A DNA stretch of 64,000 nt from Candidatus Aalborgicola danicus (lineage in GTDB: Bacteria > Pseudomonadota > Gammaproteobacteria > Burkholderiales > Burkholderiaceae_C), in the NCBI GenBank assembly GCA_016703945.1, contig JADJBC010000005.1:62001-126000 (forward strand), written 5' to 3'. Position 1 is the stretch's first letter. The number at the start of each line of letters is the position of its first letter. Below the pieces are notes generated by a model. That model was not told the DNA's origin. It made no database searches and saw nothing but the letters and a program-made list of their open reading frames with translations. Shown piece by piece: positions 1-7,909 of this stretch. Made by a program: the position numbers and the translations under genes.

Positions 1-524
1 ATCAAAGGCCCGACCATGGATTCGGCAATCACACCCACCAGTGCGGCTGCGCTGACACGCGCGGTCTGGTCTGCGAATTCGCCGGTATCGATGCCGTGTT
101 GCAACAGCTCAAAAAAAACATCGGCATAGGCTTGGCGGTAACGCAAGCGCTGCTCATCGATCAAAGGGTCCACCGGTTCAGCGATCAGGGCAAAGGCCAG
201 TCTGGGGTTGCGTAGCGCGCGTTCCGCAAAGGCTTGTACCGTGCGCTGCAGTCGCTGGCCCGGCGTACCCAATCCGAGGGCCGTTTCGCGCACGATGGCC
301 ACTTCGCGTTCGGTGGCGATGCGGAACACCTCGGCGCACAGGTCGGCTTTGGAATCGAAGTGTTTGTAAACGGCTCCGGTGGCGATGCCGGCATGGCTCG
401 CCACGGCCACGATGGTGAGCGCGCCAAAGCCACCGTTGCTCACATGGTGAAGAGCAGCCTCGATCAGGCGGTGGCGTAGCTCAGCCTTGCGAGCCAGCGT
501 TTTTTCGGTCGGCCTATAAGCCAT
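1..524 (-). CDS. TetR/AcrR family transcriptional regulator (C-terminus cut by window edge)
   Basis: The minus-strand frame opens at ATG 524 and runs off the window, so only about 174 N-terminal residues are seen. The N-terminal helix-turn-helix is typical of TetR, with the segment TIVAVASHAGIATGAVYKHF at about residues 36-55; GAVYKHF is the usual end of the recognition helix. The rest should be the ligand-binding domain. The gene is divergent from the acyl-CoA dehydrogenase at 653 with a 128-bp gap, which suggests it is a local repressor of that gene. The ligand cannot be told from the sequence; an acyl-CoA or fatty acid is a guess from context. Confidence 0.85.
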   Translation of the reverse strand, partial: MAYRPTEKTLARKAELRHRLIEAALHHVSNGGFGALTIVAVASHAGIATGAVYKHFDSKADLCAEVFRIATEREVAIVRETALGLGTPGQRLQRTVQAFAERALRNPRLAFALIAEPVDPLIDEQRLRYRQAYADVFFELLQHGIDTGEFADQTARVSAAALVGVIAESMVGPL

Positions 525-620
525 GGCAGTGATTCGGTGTGAAAAGTGGGCCGAGTTTAACGGCCACACACGTGGATTAGGCGGGGGTATCGTCTAGATC
601 ACTCGACTTTGTCTAAAGGA

Positions 621-634
621 TGAACTAGTATTCA
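621..634. promoter_or_regulatory. Possible TetR operator (short inverted repeat)
   Basis: TGAA-N6-TTCA (TGAACTAGTATTCA) lies between the divergent TetR gene and the AidB-like gene, 19 bp before the ATG at 653. Position and symmetry fit an operator, but the arms are only 4 bp long. Confidence 0.25.
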
Positions 635-652
635 CTTTATCAAAGGACTCCT

Positions 653-2326
653 ATGACCCAAACATTTGCCCGCCCCTATCTTGCCGAAACCCATGTGGTG
701 GAAAACCAGCCACCGCCGCTGCGGGACTACAACGCCTACCAGCAGGATGCGGCGCTGGTGGAGGCATTGGCCCGTGAAGGCGCCGCGTGGGCACAACCGG
801 AGTTGCAATCCTTTGGTGCCCTGACCGGTAGCCGCGAGGTGATCGAGCTGGGTTTTCAGGCCAACGAGAACAAGCCGGTGCTCTACACCCATGACAACTA
901 TGGCCACCGCATTGACGAGGTGCGTTTTCATCCGGCCTACCACCGCTTGATGCAGATCTCCATAGAGAACGGCCTGCATGCGTCCCATTGGCGCAACCCC
1001 AAGCCCGGTGCGCATGTGGCGCGGGCTGCCATGAGTTATCTGCAGGGCCAGGTGGACGCAGCGCATGGCTGCCCCGTGACCATGACATCGGCCGTGGTAC
1101 CGGCTCTGCTGGAGCAACCCGATCTGGCAGCCCAGTGGCTGCCCAAAATAACGGCCCTGGAATATGACCACCGCAACATTCCCATGGAGCAAAAATCCGC
1201 CATCACCGTGGGCATGGCGATGACGGAAAAGCAGGGGGGCTCGGACGTGCGCGCCAACACACTGCGTGCACATGCCGTTGGCCCTGAAGGCCCGGGTCAG
1301 ACCTACGAATTGGTGGGCCACAAGTATTTTGTGTCGGCTCCTATGAGTGACGCCTTTTTGGTCCTGGCACAAACGCAAAGCGGCCTTTCCTGCTTCTGGC
1401 TGCCCCGCTGGCGCGCCGACGGCAGCAAGAACCCGCTGCAAATCCAGCGTCTCAAGAACAAGATGGGCAATGTGGCCAATGCCTCGTGTGAGACCGAGTT
1501 GCGCGGCGCCCATGCCCAGATGGTAGGTGGCGAAGGCCGGGGTGTTGCCACCATCCTGAAAATGGTCACGATGACGCGCTTTGATTGCATGGTCGGGTCG
1601 AGTGCCGGCATGCGCCAGGCGGTGGCCCAGGCATTGCACCACTGTGCCTACCGCTTTGCATTCGGCAAACGCCTGGCCGAGCAACCGCTGATGCAAAACG
1701 TGCTGGCCGATCTGGTCATCGAGCACGAGGCCGCGCTGGCACTGACCATGCGCATTGGCCGCGCACTGGATGCCGGCAGCGCCAACGAACACGAAAAAAT
1801 GCTGGTCCGGGTCGGCACCGCGGTGGGCAAATACTGGATCTGCAAACGCACACCGGCCCATGCCTACGAGGCCATGGAATGTATTGGTGGCAGCGGGGTC
1901 ATGGAAGACTGCATCATGCCGCGCTTGTTCCGCGAGTCACCGGTCAATTCCATCTGGGAGGGCAGCGGCAATGTGCAGTGCCTGGATATGCTGCGCGCGA
2001 TGAGCCGCAATCCCGGCTCGGTGGATGCGTATATGGACGAAGTGCAATCCGCCGCCGGGTCTGATGACCGACTGGACCGCTATGTGGGCCGCTTGGGCGC
2101 CGAATTGCTCGACCCCTCGGCCATCGAATACCGCGCCCGCGGCGTAGTCGAAAAAATGGCGCTGGCGCTGCAAGGGGCCTTGTTGGTACGCCATGGCAAC
2201 CCAGCCGTGGCTGATGCGTTTTGCGCGTCGCGCCTGGGCGAGCACTACAGTGGCTTGAACTTTGGCAACCTGCCGCGCGGTGTGGATTGCAAGAGCATCA
2301 TTGCGAGGGCTACGCCGCTGCTGTAG
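653..2326 (+). CDS. aidB: AidB-like acyl-CoA dehydrogenase
   Basis: A 557-residue flavoprotein of the acyl-CoA dehydrogenase superfamily, closest in layout to AidB (E. coli AidB is about 541 aa). Visible marks are the signature MTEKQGGSDV near residue 190 and the C-terminal block ending in WEGSGNVQ near residue 434. In AidB the C-terminal domain binds DNA and the protein is linked to alkylation resistance. Many AidB-like proteins in Burkholderiales are simply annotated as acyl- or isovaleryl-CoA dehydrogenases, so the substrate is uncertain. AAAGGA 7-12 bp upstream supports the ATG at 653. The divergent TetR gene is the likely regulator. A strong hairpin at 2401 separates it from convergent nirS. 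Confidence 0.88.
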   Translation: MTQTFARPYLAETHVVENQPPPLRDYNAYQQDAALVEALAREGAAWAQPELQSFGALTGSREVIELGFQANENKPVLYTHDNYGHRIDEVRFHPAYHRLMQISIENGLHASHWRNPKPGAHVARAAMSYLQGQVDAAHGCPVTMTSAVVPALLEQPDLAAQWLPKITALEYDHRNIPMEQKSAITVGMAMTEKQGGSDVRANTLRAHAVGPEGPGQTYELVGHKYFVSAPMSDAFLVLAQTQSGLSCFWLPRWRADGSKNPLQIQRLKNKMGNVANASCETELRGAHAQMVGGEGRGVATILKMVTMTRFDCMVGSSAGMRQAVAQALHHCAYRFAFGKRLAEQPLMQNVLADLVIEHEAALALTMRIGRALDAGSANEHEKMLVRVGTAVGKYWICKRTPAHAYEAMECIGGSGVMEDCIMPRLFRESPVNSIWEGSGNVQCLDMLRAMSRNPGSVDAYMDEVQSAAGSDDRLDRYVGRLGAELLDPSAIEYRARGVVEKMALALQGALLVRHGNPAVADAFCASRLGEHYSGLNFGNLPRGVDCKSIIARATPLL

Positions 2327-2400
2327 TTGCAGTTTTTGAGCGGGGTGTGTGACCCAGTCGTCACCGTCAGACGATTCAGCCTTGTTGTGGAGACGCAAAA

Positions 2401-2438
2401 AAAAGCGGCAGGACGGGAGTTCCCGTCTTGCCGCTTTT
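2401..2438. terminator. Bidirectional rho-independent terminator between aidB and nirS
   Basis: An 18-bp stem with one G-T pair (AAAAGCGGCAGGACGGGA against TCCCGTCTTGCCGCTTTT) and a 2-nt loop. It has A-rich and T-rich flanks, so it can stop transcription from both convergent genes. Confidence 0.85.
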
Positions 2439-2454
2439 GCTGAAGGCGAGGGGT

Positions 2455-4182
2455 TTAGTACACGTCGTGCTGTGTGTTGTAGACGTTGAACTTGCCGGTA
2501 GGCGTCACCAGGACCTTGTCCTTGATCACGGCCTTGAGTTTCAGCGTCTTGTCGTCCACCACCACGATGGCAGACTCTTCATTGGCAGCACTCCACACCG
2601 AGAACCAGACTTCGTCACCCGCCTTGTTGTACTCGGGTTGAACGACGCGCTTGGCGCCCTTGCCGAGATTGGCCCACTCGGCGATCGGCAGGGACTTGAA
2701 GCCGTTGTCGAAGTTGTTGATGTCAAACACGGCGACGGACTGGCTGATCTTCTCGTCCGGGTTCAGCGGTGCATCGACCCACAGGTTCTTGGACTTGGGA
2801 TGGCTCTTGATGAACAGCGAACCGCCGCCTGCACCCTTGATGGTTTGCACCACTTTCCAGGCATGCGCCTTGTTCTTCACGGGATCGGTACCAATCAGGG
2901 AGATGGTTTCATCGCCCAGGTGGCTGGTTGCCCAGACCGGACCAAACTTGGGGTGTTTGAAGTTGGCACCACGGCCGGGGTGCGGAGTCTTGCCCACGCT
3001 CACCACGGCAGTCAGTTTGTCTTCCTTGGTGTCGATCACGGCGATCTTGTCGGAGGCGTTGGCGGCATCCATAAAGTAGCGGCCAGTGGACTCAAAACCA
3101 CCGTCGTGCAGGAAGCGCGGCGTGTTGATCATCGTGACCTTCAGGTTTTCCAGATCCGAGTAGTCCACCATGTGCACCATCCCGGTTTCCTTGGCATTGA
3201 CCAAGAATTCAGGACGGTAGTGCGACGACACGATGGCAGCCACGCGTGGCTCGGGGTGGTAGTCCTGGGTGTCAGACGTCATGCCGCGGGTGCCGACCAC
3301 GCGCAAAGGCTTGAGCGTGTCGCCGTCCATGATGACGTACTGGGGCGGCCAGTAGGCGCCGGCGATGGCGTATTTGTCTTCATAACCTTTGAACTTGGAG
3401 GTCTCCACCGAACGTGCTTCCAGTCCAACCTTGATCTCGGCCACGGCGGCAGGGGTTGCCATCCACAGGTCGATCAGCACGATCTTGGCATCGCGGCCAA
3501 TCACGTAGAGGTAGCGACCGGACACGGACATGCGCGAAATGTGCACGGCATAACCCGTGTCCAGAATCTGCACAATCTTCTTGCTGGCGCCGTCGATCAG
3601 GGCAATCTTGCCAGCGTCGCGCAATGTCACCGAAAAGAGGTTGCTGATGTCCAGGTTGTTCATCTGCTTCTTGGGGCGCTTTTCGGGTTCGATCAGCAGC
3701 TTCCAGCTGGCCTGAACTTCCTTCAGACCCATTTCGGGGGGCTGTGGAGGCTCATGCTGGATGTACTTGACCATGATGTCAACTTCTTCCTTGCTCAGCG
3801 TGCCCGAGGTGCCCCAGTTGGGCATGCCTTGTGCGGAACCGTAGTAGATGAAGGTGTGCAGGTAATCAGACCCTTTATCCAAGGTGACATCGGGTGTCAG
3901 TGCCTTGCCGGTTGCGCCCTTGCGCAACACGCCGTGGCAGCCCGCGCAGCGTTCAAAATAGATCTTGGTGCCCCGTTGAAAGTCCGCTTCCGGCATGGCC
4001 GGCGATTTGGGGTTGATGGTCTGGTGCATCACCACATTGGCCAGAGGCGAGGTTCCTCCCGCTTGTTGGCTCGACGTCAAGGGCTCAAGCTTTTTTGCCG
4101 GCTCGTCAGCCGCGCTGACCACCATTGGAATGGCGGCCAGCAGCGAGCTGGCAACTACTATTCTCCAATTGAATATCTTCAC
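2455..4182 (-). CDS. nirS: Cytochrome cd1 nitrite reductase NirS
   Basis: A 575-residue periplasmic dissimilatory nitrite reductase that reduces nitrite to NO in denitrification. A Sec signal peptide ends near residue 24. A c-type heme domain carries CAGCH at 79-83, followed by an eight-bladed beta-propeller for heme d1. The expected d1 ligand is His214 (GYAVHIS), and the two distal catalytic histidines are His321 (SSHYRPEF) and His359 (RFLHDGG). The C-terminus YNTQHDVY matches the NirS of Pseudomonas as I recall it, which argues against NirN or NirF. No nirM, nirC, nirE, nirF, nirD/L/G/H, nirJ or norCB gene lies in this window, so the gene stands alone between aidB and miaB. Its start is preceded by AGGAG and by candidate NsrR and FNR sites. 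Confidence 0.95.
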   Translation of the reverse strand: MKIFNWRIVVASSLLAAIPMVVSAADEPAKKLEPLTSSQQAGGTSPLANVVMHQTINPKSPAMPEADFQRGTKIYFERCAGCHGVLRKGATGKALTPDVTLDKGSDYLHTFIYYGSAQGMPNWGTSGTLSKEEVDIMVKYIQHEPPQPPEMGLKEVQASWKLLIEPEKRPKKQMNNLDISNLFSVTLRDAGKIALIDGASKKIVQILDTGYAVHISRMSVSGRYLYVIGRDAKIVLIDLWMATPAAVAEIKVGLEARSVETSKFKGYEDKYAIAGAYWPPQYVIMDGDTLKPLRVVGTRGMTSDTQDYHPEPRVAAIVSSHYRPEFLVNAKETGMVHMVDYSDLENLKVTMINTPRFLHDGGFESTGRYFMDAANASDKIAVIDTKEDKLTAVVSVGKTPHPGRGANFKHPKFGPVWATSHLGDETISLIGTDPVKNKAHAWKVVQTIKGAGGGSLFIKSHPKSKNLWVDAPLNPDEKISQSVAVFDINNFDNGFKSLPIAEWANLGKGAKRVVQPEYNKAGDEVWFSVWSAANEESAIVVVDDKTLKLKAVIKDKVLVTPTGKFNVYNTQHDVY

Positions 4183-4244
4183 ATTTTTCTCCTAAGAGTA
4201 GAGGTACGGGGGAATCACTGTGCTATAGCATACGTTACTCTTAT

Positions 4245-4267
4245 AAGTTGCATAACACAAGCATCTT
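4245..4267. promoter_or_regulatory. Candidate NsrR operator upstream of nirS
   Basis: A 23-bp imperfect palindrome whose minus-strand reading has arms AAGATGC and GCAACTT separated by 9 bp. It matches the proteobacterial NsrR consensus (11-1-11 layout, GATGYATTT arms) at 17 of 22 defined positions by my count. NsrR is an NO-sensing Fe-S repressor that often controls nitrite reductase genes. The site overlaps the spacer and the edge of the putative -10 (TTATAA, 4241-4246, minus strand), as expected for a repressor. Confidence 0.55.
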
Positions 4268-4269
4268 TA

Positions 4270-4283
4270 TTGATGCAAGATAA
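4270..4283. promoter_or_regulatory. FNR/Dnr-type half-site upstream of nirS
   Basis: TTGATGCAAGATAA contains one perfect FNR half-site (TTGAT) and a poor second arm compared with TTGAT-N4-ATCAA. Its centre is about 42 bp upstream of the start predicted from the minus-strand TTATAA at 4241-4246. That is the usual class II position for FNR/Anr/Dnr activation, and location is the main support. Confidence 0.35.
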
Positions 4284-4354
4284 ATCCGGCATCATTCTGT
4301 AGACTTATTTTGTGAATAGCGGGTTCTTTGGTCGTGGCGCCCCGTTGCCGGGAC

Positions 4355-5695
4355 CTACTGGGTCAGCAGGTCCTGTGTCACCACTTCACCGCGCAGCGTG
4401 TAGCTGCGTGTCTCGGTAATGCGTACATCCACCAACTGACCCACCAGCCGAGCTGGTGCCGCGAAGTTCACCACCCGGTTGCATTCTGTGCGACCCATCA
4501 GTTCGCCGCCATCGCGCTTGCTGGCGCCTTCCACCAAAATGCGTTGAATGGTTCCCAGGCGGCTCTCGCTGATGCGCGTGATGTTGGCATTGATGTGGGC
4601 TTGCACCTCCTGCAGGCGGCGCAGTTTGACCTCGTGTGGGGTGTCGTCCTGCAGATTGGCCGCTGGTGTGCCGGGGCGTGGGCTGAAGATAAAGCTGAAA
4701 CTGTTGTCAAAGCCGATGTCATCCATCAGCTTCATCAGTTTGCCGTGGTCTTCCTCGGTTTCGCCGGGAAAACCGACGATGAAGTCCGAACTCATCGCCA
4801 TGTCCGGGCGGATGGCGCGTATTTTGCGCACCGTGCTCTTGTATTCCATGGCGGTGTAGCCGCGTTTCATGGCCATCAGAATTTTGTCGCTGCCGTGCTG
4901 CACGGGCAGGTGCAAATGGCTGACCAGCTTGGGGATCTTGTCGTAGGCGGCGATCAGCGAGGGTGTGAACTCGTTGGGGTGGCTGGTGGTGTAACGAATG
5001 CGTTCAATGCCGGGGATGTCGGCCACGTATTCCAGCAGTGTCGCAAAGTCAGCCAGCTCGGTCGTGGCACCCATGGCGGCGCGCCAGGCATTGACGTTTT
5101 GCCCCAACAACGTGATCTCCTTGACGCCCTGATCGGCCAGACCCGCGACCTCGACCAGCACGTCCTCAAACGGGCGGTTGATCTCGGTGCCACGGGTGTA
5201 CGGCACCACGCAGTAGCTGCAGTATTTGTTGCAGCCTTCCATGATGGACACAAAGGCCGACGCACCCTCTACCTTGGCGGGTGGCAGGTGGTCAAACTTC
5301 TCGATCTCGGGGAAACTGATATCGACTTGCGGCTTGTTCAAGGCCTTGCGGGCATTCAGCATGTCCGGCAAGCGGTGCAGGGTTTGCGGGCCAAACACCA
5401 CGTCCACAAACGGTGCTCGCTTGATGATTTCTGCCCCCTCCTGGCTGGCGACGCAACCGCCCACGCCGATGAGTACACCTTTCTTGGCCAAGTGGCGGAC
5501 ACGACCGAGATCGGAAAAGACTTTCTCTTGCGCCTTTTCACGCACCGAACACGTGTTGAACAGGATCAGGTCGGCTTCGTCCACGTTTTGCGTGGGCGTG
5601 TAGCCCTGGGCTGCGCCCAGAACATCGGCCATTTTGTCCGAGTCGTACTCGTTCATCTGGCAGCCAAAGGTCTTGATGAAAACTTTTTTGCTCAT
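4355..5695 (-). CDS. miaB: tRNA-2-methylthio-N6-dimethylallyladenosine synthase MiaB
   Basis: A 446-residue radical-SAM methylthiotransferase that adds a methylthio group to i6A37 of tRNAs reading UNN codons. The N-terminal UPF0004 domain has its three cluster cysteines near residues 12, 49 and 81 (FGCQMNE, NTCSVRE, GGCVASQ). The radical-SAM motif is CNKYCSYC at 155-162. A C-terminal TRAM domain follows. The length equals that of typical MiaB. It is minus-strand and downstream of the small secreted-protein gene at 5814, with a copy of the 45-bp repeat in its leader. Confidence 0.97.
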   Translation of the reverse strand: MSKKVFIKTFGCQMNEYDSDKMADVLGAAQGYTPTQNVDEADLILFNTCSVREKAQEKVFSDLGRVRHLAKKGVLIGVGGCVASQEGAEIIKRAPFVDVVFGPQTLHRLPDMLNARKALNKPQVDISFPEIEKFDHLPPAKVEGASAFVSIMEGCNKYCSYCVVPYTRGTEINRPFEDVLVEVAGLADQGVKEITLLGQNVNAWRAAMGATTELADFATLLEYVADIPGIERIRYTTSHPNEFTPSLIAAYDKIPKLVSHLHLPVQHGSDKILMAMKRGYTAMEYKSTVRKIRAIRPDMAMSSDFIVGFPGETEEDHGKLMKLMDDIGFDNSFSFIFSPRPGTPAANLQDDTPHEVKLRRLQEVQAHINANITRISESRLGTIQRILVEGASKRDGGELMGRTECNRVVNFAAPARLVGQLVDVRITETRSYTLRGEVVTQDLLTQ

Positions 5696-5712
5696 GCGAG
5701 CACTCCAAAAAA

Positions 5713-5757
5713 TGCTATGAATATAATAGCTGTCTACGCAGTAACGACGTCGGCTAG
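5713..5757 (-). repeat. 45-bp dispersed element, copy 1 (miaB leader)
   Basis: On the minus strand this begins CTAGCCGACG, has TGCG at element positions 18-21 and ends with AGCT ATTATATTCATAGCA. It aligns without gaps to the eight other copies in the window. It lies 17 bp upstream of the miaB start codon. Confidence 0.7.
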
Positions 5758-5813
5758 AGGCTCATTTTGACCACATATATGGTCGACAGGATTGACTGCC
5801 CCGCGGGGTGTCA

Positions 5814-6212
5814 TTACTTCGCCGGCTGATCGGCCGTGTCGTAGCTGGACTGGTAATTGCTCGCAGGCACCGCATCGGCCATGCGCTGGCGAGCCTCAGT
5901 GGGGTTGAGCAGCCACACGTCGTGCAGCATGCCCTGTGGGTCGCGCACGTAGTTCACGACCAGCGCTTGCCCCACCAGCGAGCCGGACATCACCAGCAGG
6001 TTGTTCACAGCCCGTATGCGGGCGCCCGGCGAGAGGCGCGCAGGCCGTCCGTCCAGCAGGACCTCGGGAGGGCTGGTGACTTCCAGGGTGCCGCGCAGGG
6101 CGTTTTTGGGGAAGGGACGCACAGCGTCCTGTGCACGGGCGTCATGGCTGGCGCCGAAAAAGACGGGTATCAGGAATGCCAGTGTGGCAGCAGCGTGAGA
6201 GCAGCGGTTCAT
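5814..6212 (-). CDS. Small secreted protein of unknown function
   Basis: A 132-residue protein starting at ATG 6212. Residues 1-27 look like a Sec signal peptide (hydrophobic LAFLIPVFFGAS, then ARAQ before the likely cleavage point). The mature part contains a short segment resembling an AMIN-like or outer-membrane-associated beta domain (LEVTSPPEVLLDGRPARLSPG, then RIRAVNNLLVMSG), but I do not recognise a named family. A longer reading from 6323 would lose the signal peptide position, so 6212 is preferred. It lies upstream of miaB on the same strand with 118 bp between. Function unknown; a periplasmic location is inferred. Confidence 0.7.
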   Translation of the reverse strand: MNRCSHAAATLAFLIPVFFGASHDARAQDAVRPFPKNALRGTLEVTSPPEVLLDGRPARLSPGARIRAVNNLLVMSGSLVGQALVVNYVRDPQGMLHDVWLLNPTEARQRMADAVPASNYQSSYDTADQPAK

Positions 6213-6352
6213 GGTGTGTATCCAGAGGCTGGGTAGGGAAGAGAGATCCGACCCCTTTGGGGTGTGGTTTTCGAATCTCGGGGCGGTGGCGATCGTAGCA
6301 CTACATTGGCCGAACCGTACCACCGCTGGGAAAGTTCAATGCAGCAACGGTT

Positions 6353-6679
6353 TCAATGTGAGAGGCTGCGGTATGCGGCGACAGTGGCCGGTTGTAGAAA
6401 TTGATTCCGTGACTTTTGGTAAGCCTGCTGGTGCCATTCCAACGTGGTGATGATGTGGTCAATCTTTGCAAGAAACTCTTCTTTGCAAACGCAGGGGGTC
6501 TGCGTGAACATTTTCGTCGCACTTTCGGAAATGTCAGGTTTACCGGCCTGGCGCGCCCAGCTCCTGATTTCACAATAGGCGAGCAACGCAAGCCTGCCCA
6601 GCTCCTGGTTTCTGCGCGCGAATTGTAGGTCGGCGAGCAAATCGTCGAGGCCGAGTTGAATGTCAAGTGAAGTGTCCAT
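6353..6679 (-). CDS. Hypothetical protein, 108 aa
   Basis: A predicted mostly helical, soluble protein with no signal peptide or membrane segment. It has a central TQTPCVCKEEF stretch with two cysteines spaced CxC. I do not recognise the family. No clear ribosome binding site precedes the ATG at 6679. It stands alone between the small secreted protein and the transglutaminase gene, and reading-frame length is the main evidence, so a false call is possible. Confidence 0.45.
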   Translation of the reverse strand: MDTSLDIQLGLDDLLADLQFARRNQELGRLALLAYCEIRSWARQAGKPDISESATKMFTQTPCVCKEEFLAKIDHIITTLEWHQQAYQKSRNQFLQPATVAAYRSLSH

Positions 6680-6896
6680 CGTGATCGCAGAGTAGGGGCC
6701 GGTTCTGACAGACTTCTTACATTTTTTTGGGTGTACTACCTAATGCCTGTCTCGTGTAGGAACCCCAGTAAAGCCGTTGCCGCGACACATTTCGCTCGCG
6801 CGCGACCCAAAAAGGGCCTTACAGTCCCCTTATCGTTGTAGTTCGCCAACCGCTCACACCCGATCGGCGCGTTTTTGAAACATTGAAAGACACGCC

Positions 6897-7748
6897 ATGG
6901 GCCACCCATTGCCTTTAACTCCTGACGGCACACTGTTGCTGCGGGTGGGGTTCGAGATAGCCTACGACTGTCCTCAGCCCACACCGATGATCCTGGCGCT
7001 GAACATCCATTACTCGCGATCGGGTGATCTGGTTCAACCTGACCTGCTGATCACCCGTCCGGCCGTTGCCGCGCAGTCCTATCGGGACCTGTTTGGCAAC
7101 TGGTGCAGCCGAATTGTGGCGCCCGCAGGCAAGTTCGTCTTGACGGCTGATGCTCTGGTCCGTGACGCGGGGCTGGTTGACACCCAGGCCCCCTGGGCCC
7201 AGCAAGTTCCGGTGGAGCATCTTCCGGAAGAAACTCTGGTTTTTCTACTGGGTAGTCGCTATTGCGAAACTGACCAACTTGCCGAGATCGCGTGGAAACA
7301 TTTTGGCAACGGGCCCACCGGCTGGCAGCGCGTGCAGGCGATCTGTGACTTCGTGCACCAACACATCGAATTTGGTTACCACCACGCACGGCGAACCCGT
7401 ACAGCTTGGGAGGCGTACAACGAAGGGCAGGGTGTGTGCCGGGACTTCGCGCATTTGGCCATCGCCTTTTGCCGCTGCATGAACATTCCCGCACGCTACT
7501 GCACCGGTTACCTGGGTGACATCCGGATCCCTCCAATCCCTGGCCCGATGGACTTCGCAGGCTGGTTTGAGGCCTATCTTGGCGACCGCTGGTACACATT
7601 TGATGCGCGAAACAATACGCCTCGCATTGGTCGTGTGCTGATGGCCCGCGGCCGCGACGCTTGTGACGTGGCCTTGACCAGCACGTTTGGCCCCAATATG
7701 CTGGAACGCTTTACGGTTTGGGCTGAGGAAGTGGTGCCCAGCCAGTAA
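6897..7748 (+). CDS. Transglutaminase-like family protein
   Basis: A 283-residue protein with an N-terminal beta domain of the bacterial transglutaminase-like type (about 1-110) and a papain-like transglutaminase core. The nucleophile is Cys181 in GVCRDFAHL. The region that normally carries the catalytic His reads DFAGWFEAYL followed by WYTFDARNN, so the His of the HxW position is not visible, whereas the Asp of FDAR is kept. It could be a variant active site or a non-catalytic member. The gene is followed by a DUF2126 gene, a domain often fused to such transglutaminases in one polypeptide, which suggests the two work together. No signal peptide, so probably cytoplasmic. Confidence 0.85.
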   Translation: MGHPLPLTPDGTLLLRVGFEIAYDCPQPTPMILALNIHYSRSGDLVQPDLLITRPAVAAQSYRDLFGNWCSRIVAPAGKFVLTADALVRDAGLVDTQAPWAQQVPVEHLPEETLVFLLGSRYCETDQLAEIAWKHFGNGPTGWQRVQAICDFVHQHIEFGYHHARRTRTAWEAYNEGQGVCRDFAHLAIAFCRCMNIPARYCTGYLGDIRIPPIPGPMDFAGWFEAYLGDRWYTFDARNNTPRIGRVLMARGRDACDVALTSTFGPNMLERFTVWAEEVVPSQ

Positions 7749-7909
7749 GCAATGCGGCGTTGCAGTATCAGAGCCACAAGGCGCAGAAGTTTGCCACCTT
7801 AGCCTGTGTGGCGACTTGATGGCGTGCAATTTGCTTGCTAACTTTCCGACAGGACCGAGCCCCTGACGCCGCATTTGGCTGGCGTGTGTGACTCTTCCCT
7901 GGCGGGGCA

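Noticed and set aside
632..1861. A 409-codon minus-strand frame opposite the AidB-like gene
   Set aside because: An antisense shadow; it overlaps a clear acyl-CoA dehydrogenase and has no domain.
2455..4182. Alternative reading of nirS as nirN or nirF
   Set aside because: Both distal His residues, the CXXCH domain and a NirS-type C-terminus are present; NirF lacks the c-heme domain.
2428..4302. A 624-codon open frame on the plus strand opposite nirS
   Set aside because: It mirrors nirS codon structure and has no recognisable product; nirS has catalytic residues, signal peptide and regulatory sites.
6251..6263. Short palindrome ACCCCTTTGGGGT upstream of the small secreted protein gene
   Set aside because: Only 5-6 bp arms, no T-run and no second copy in the window that I can see.
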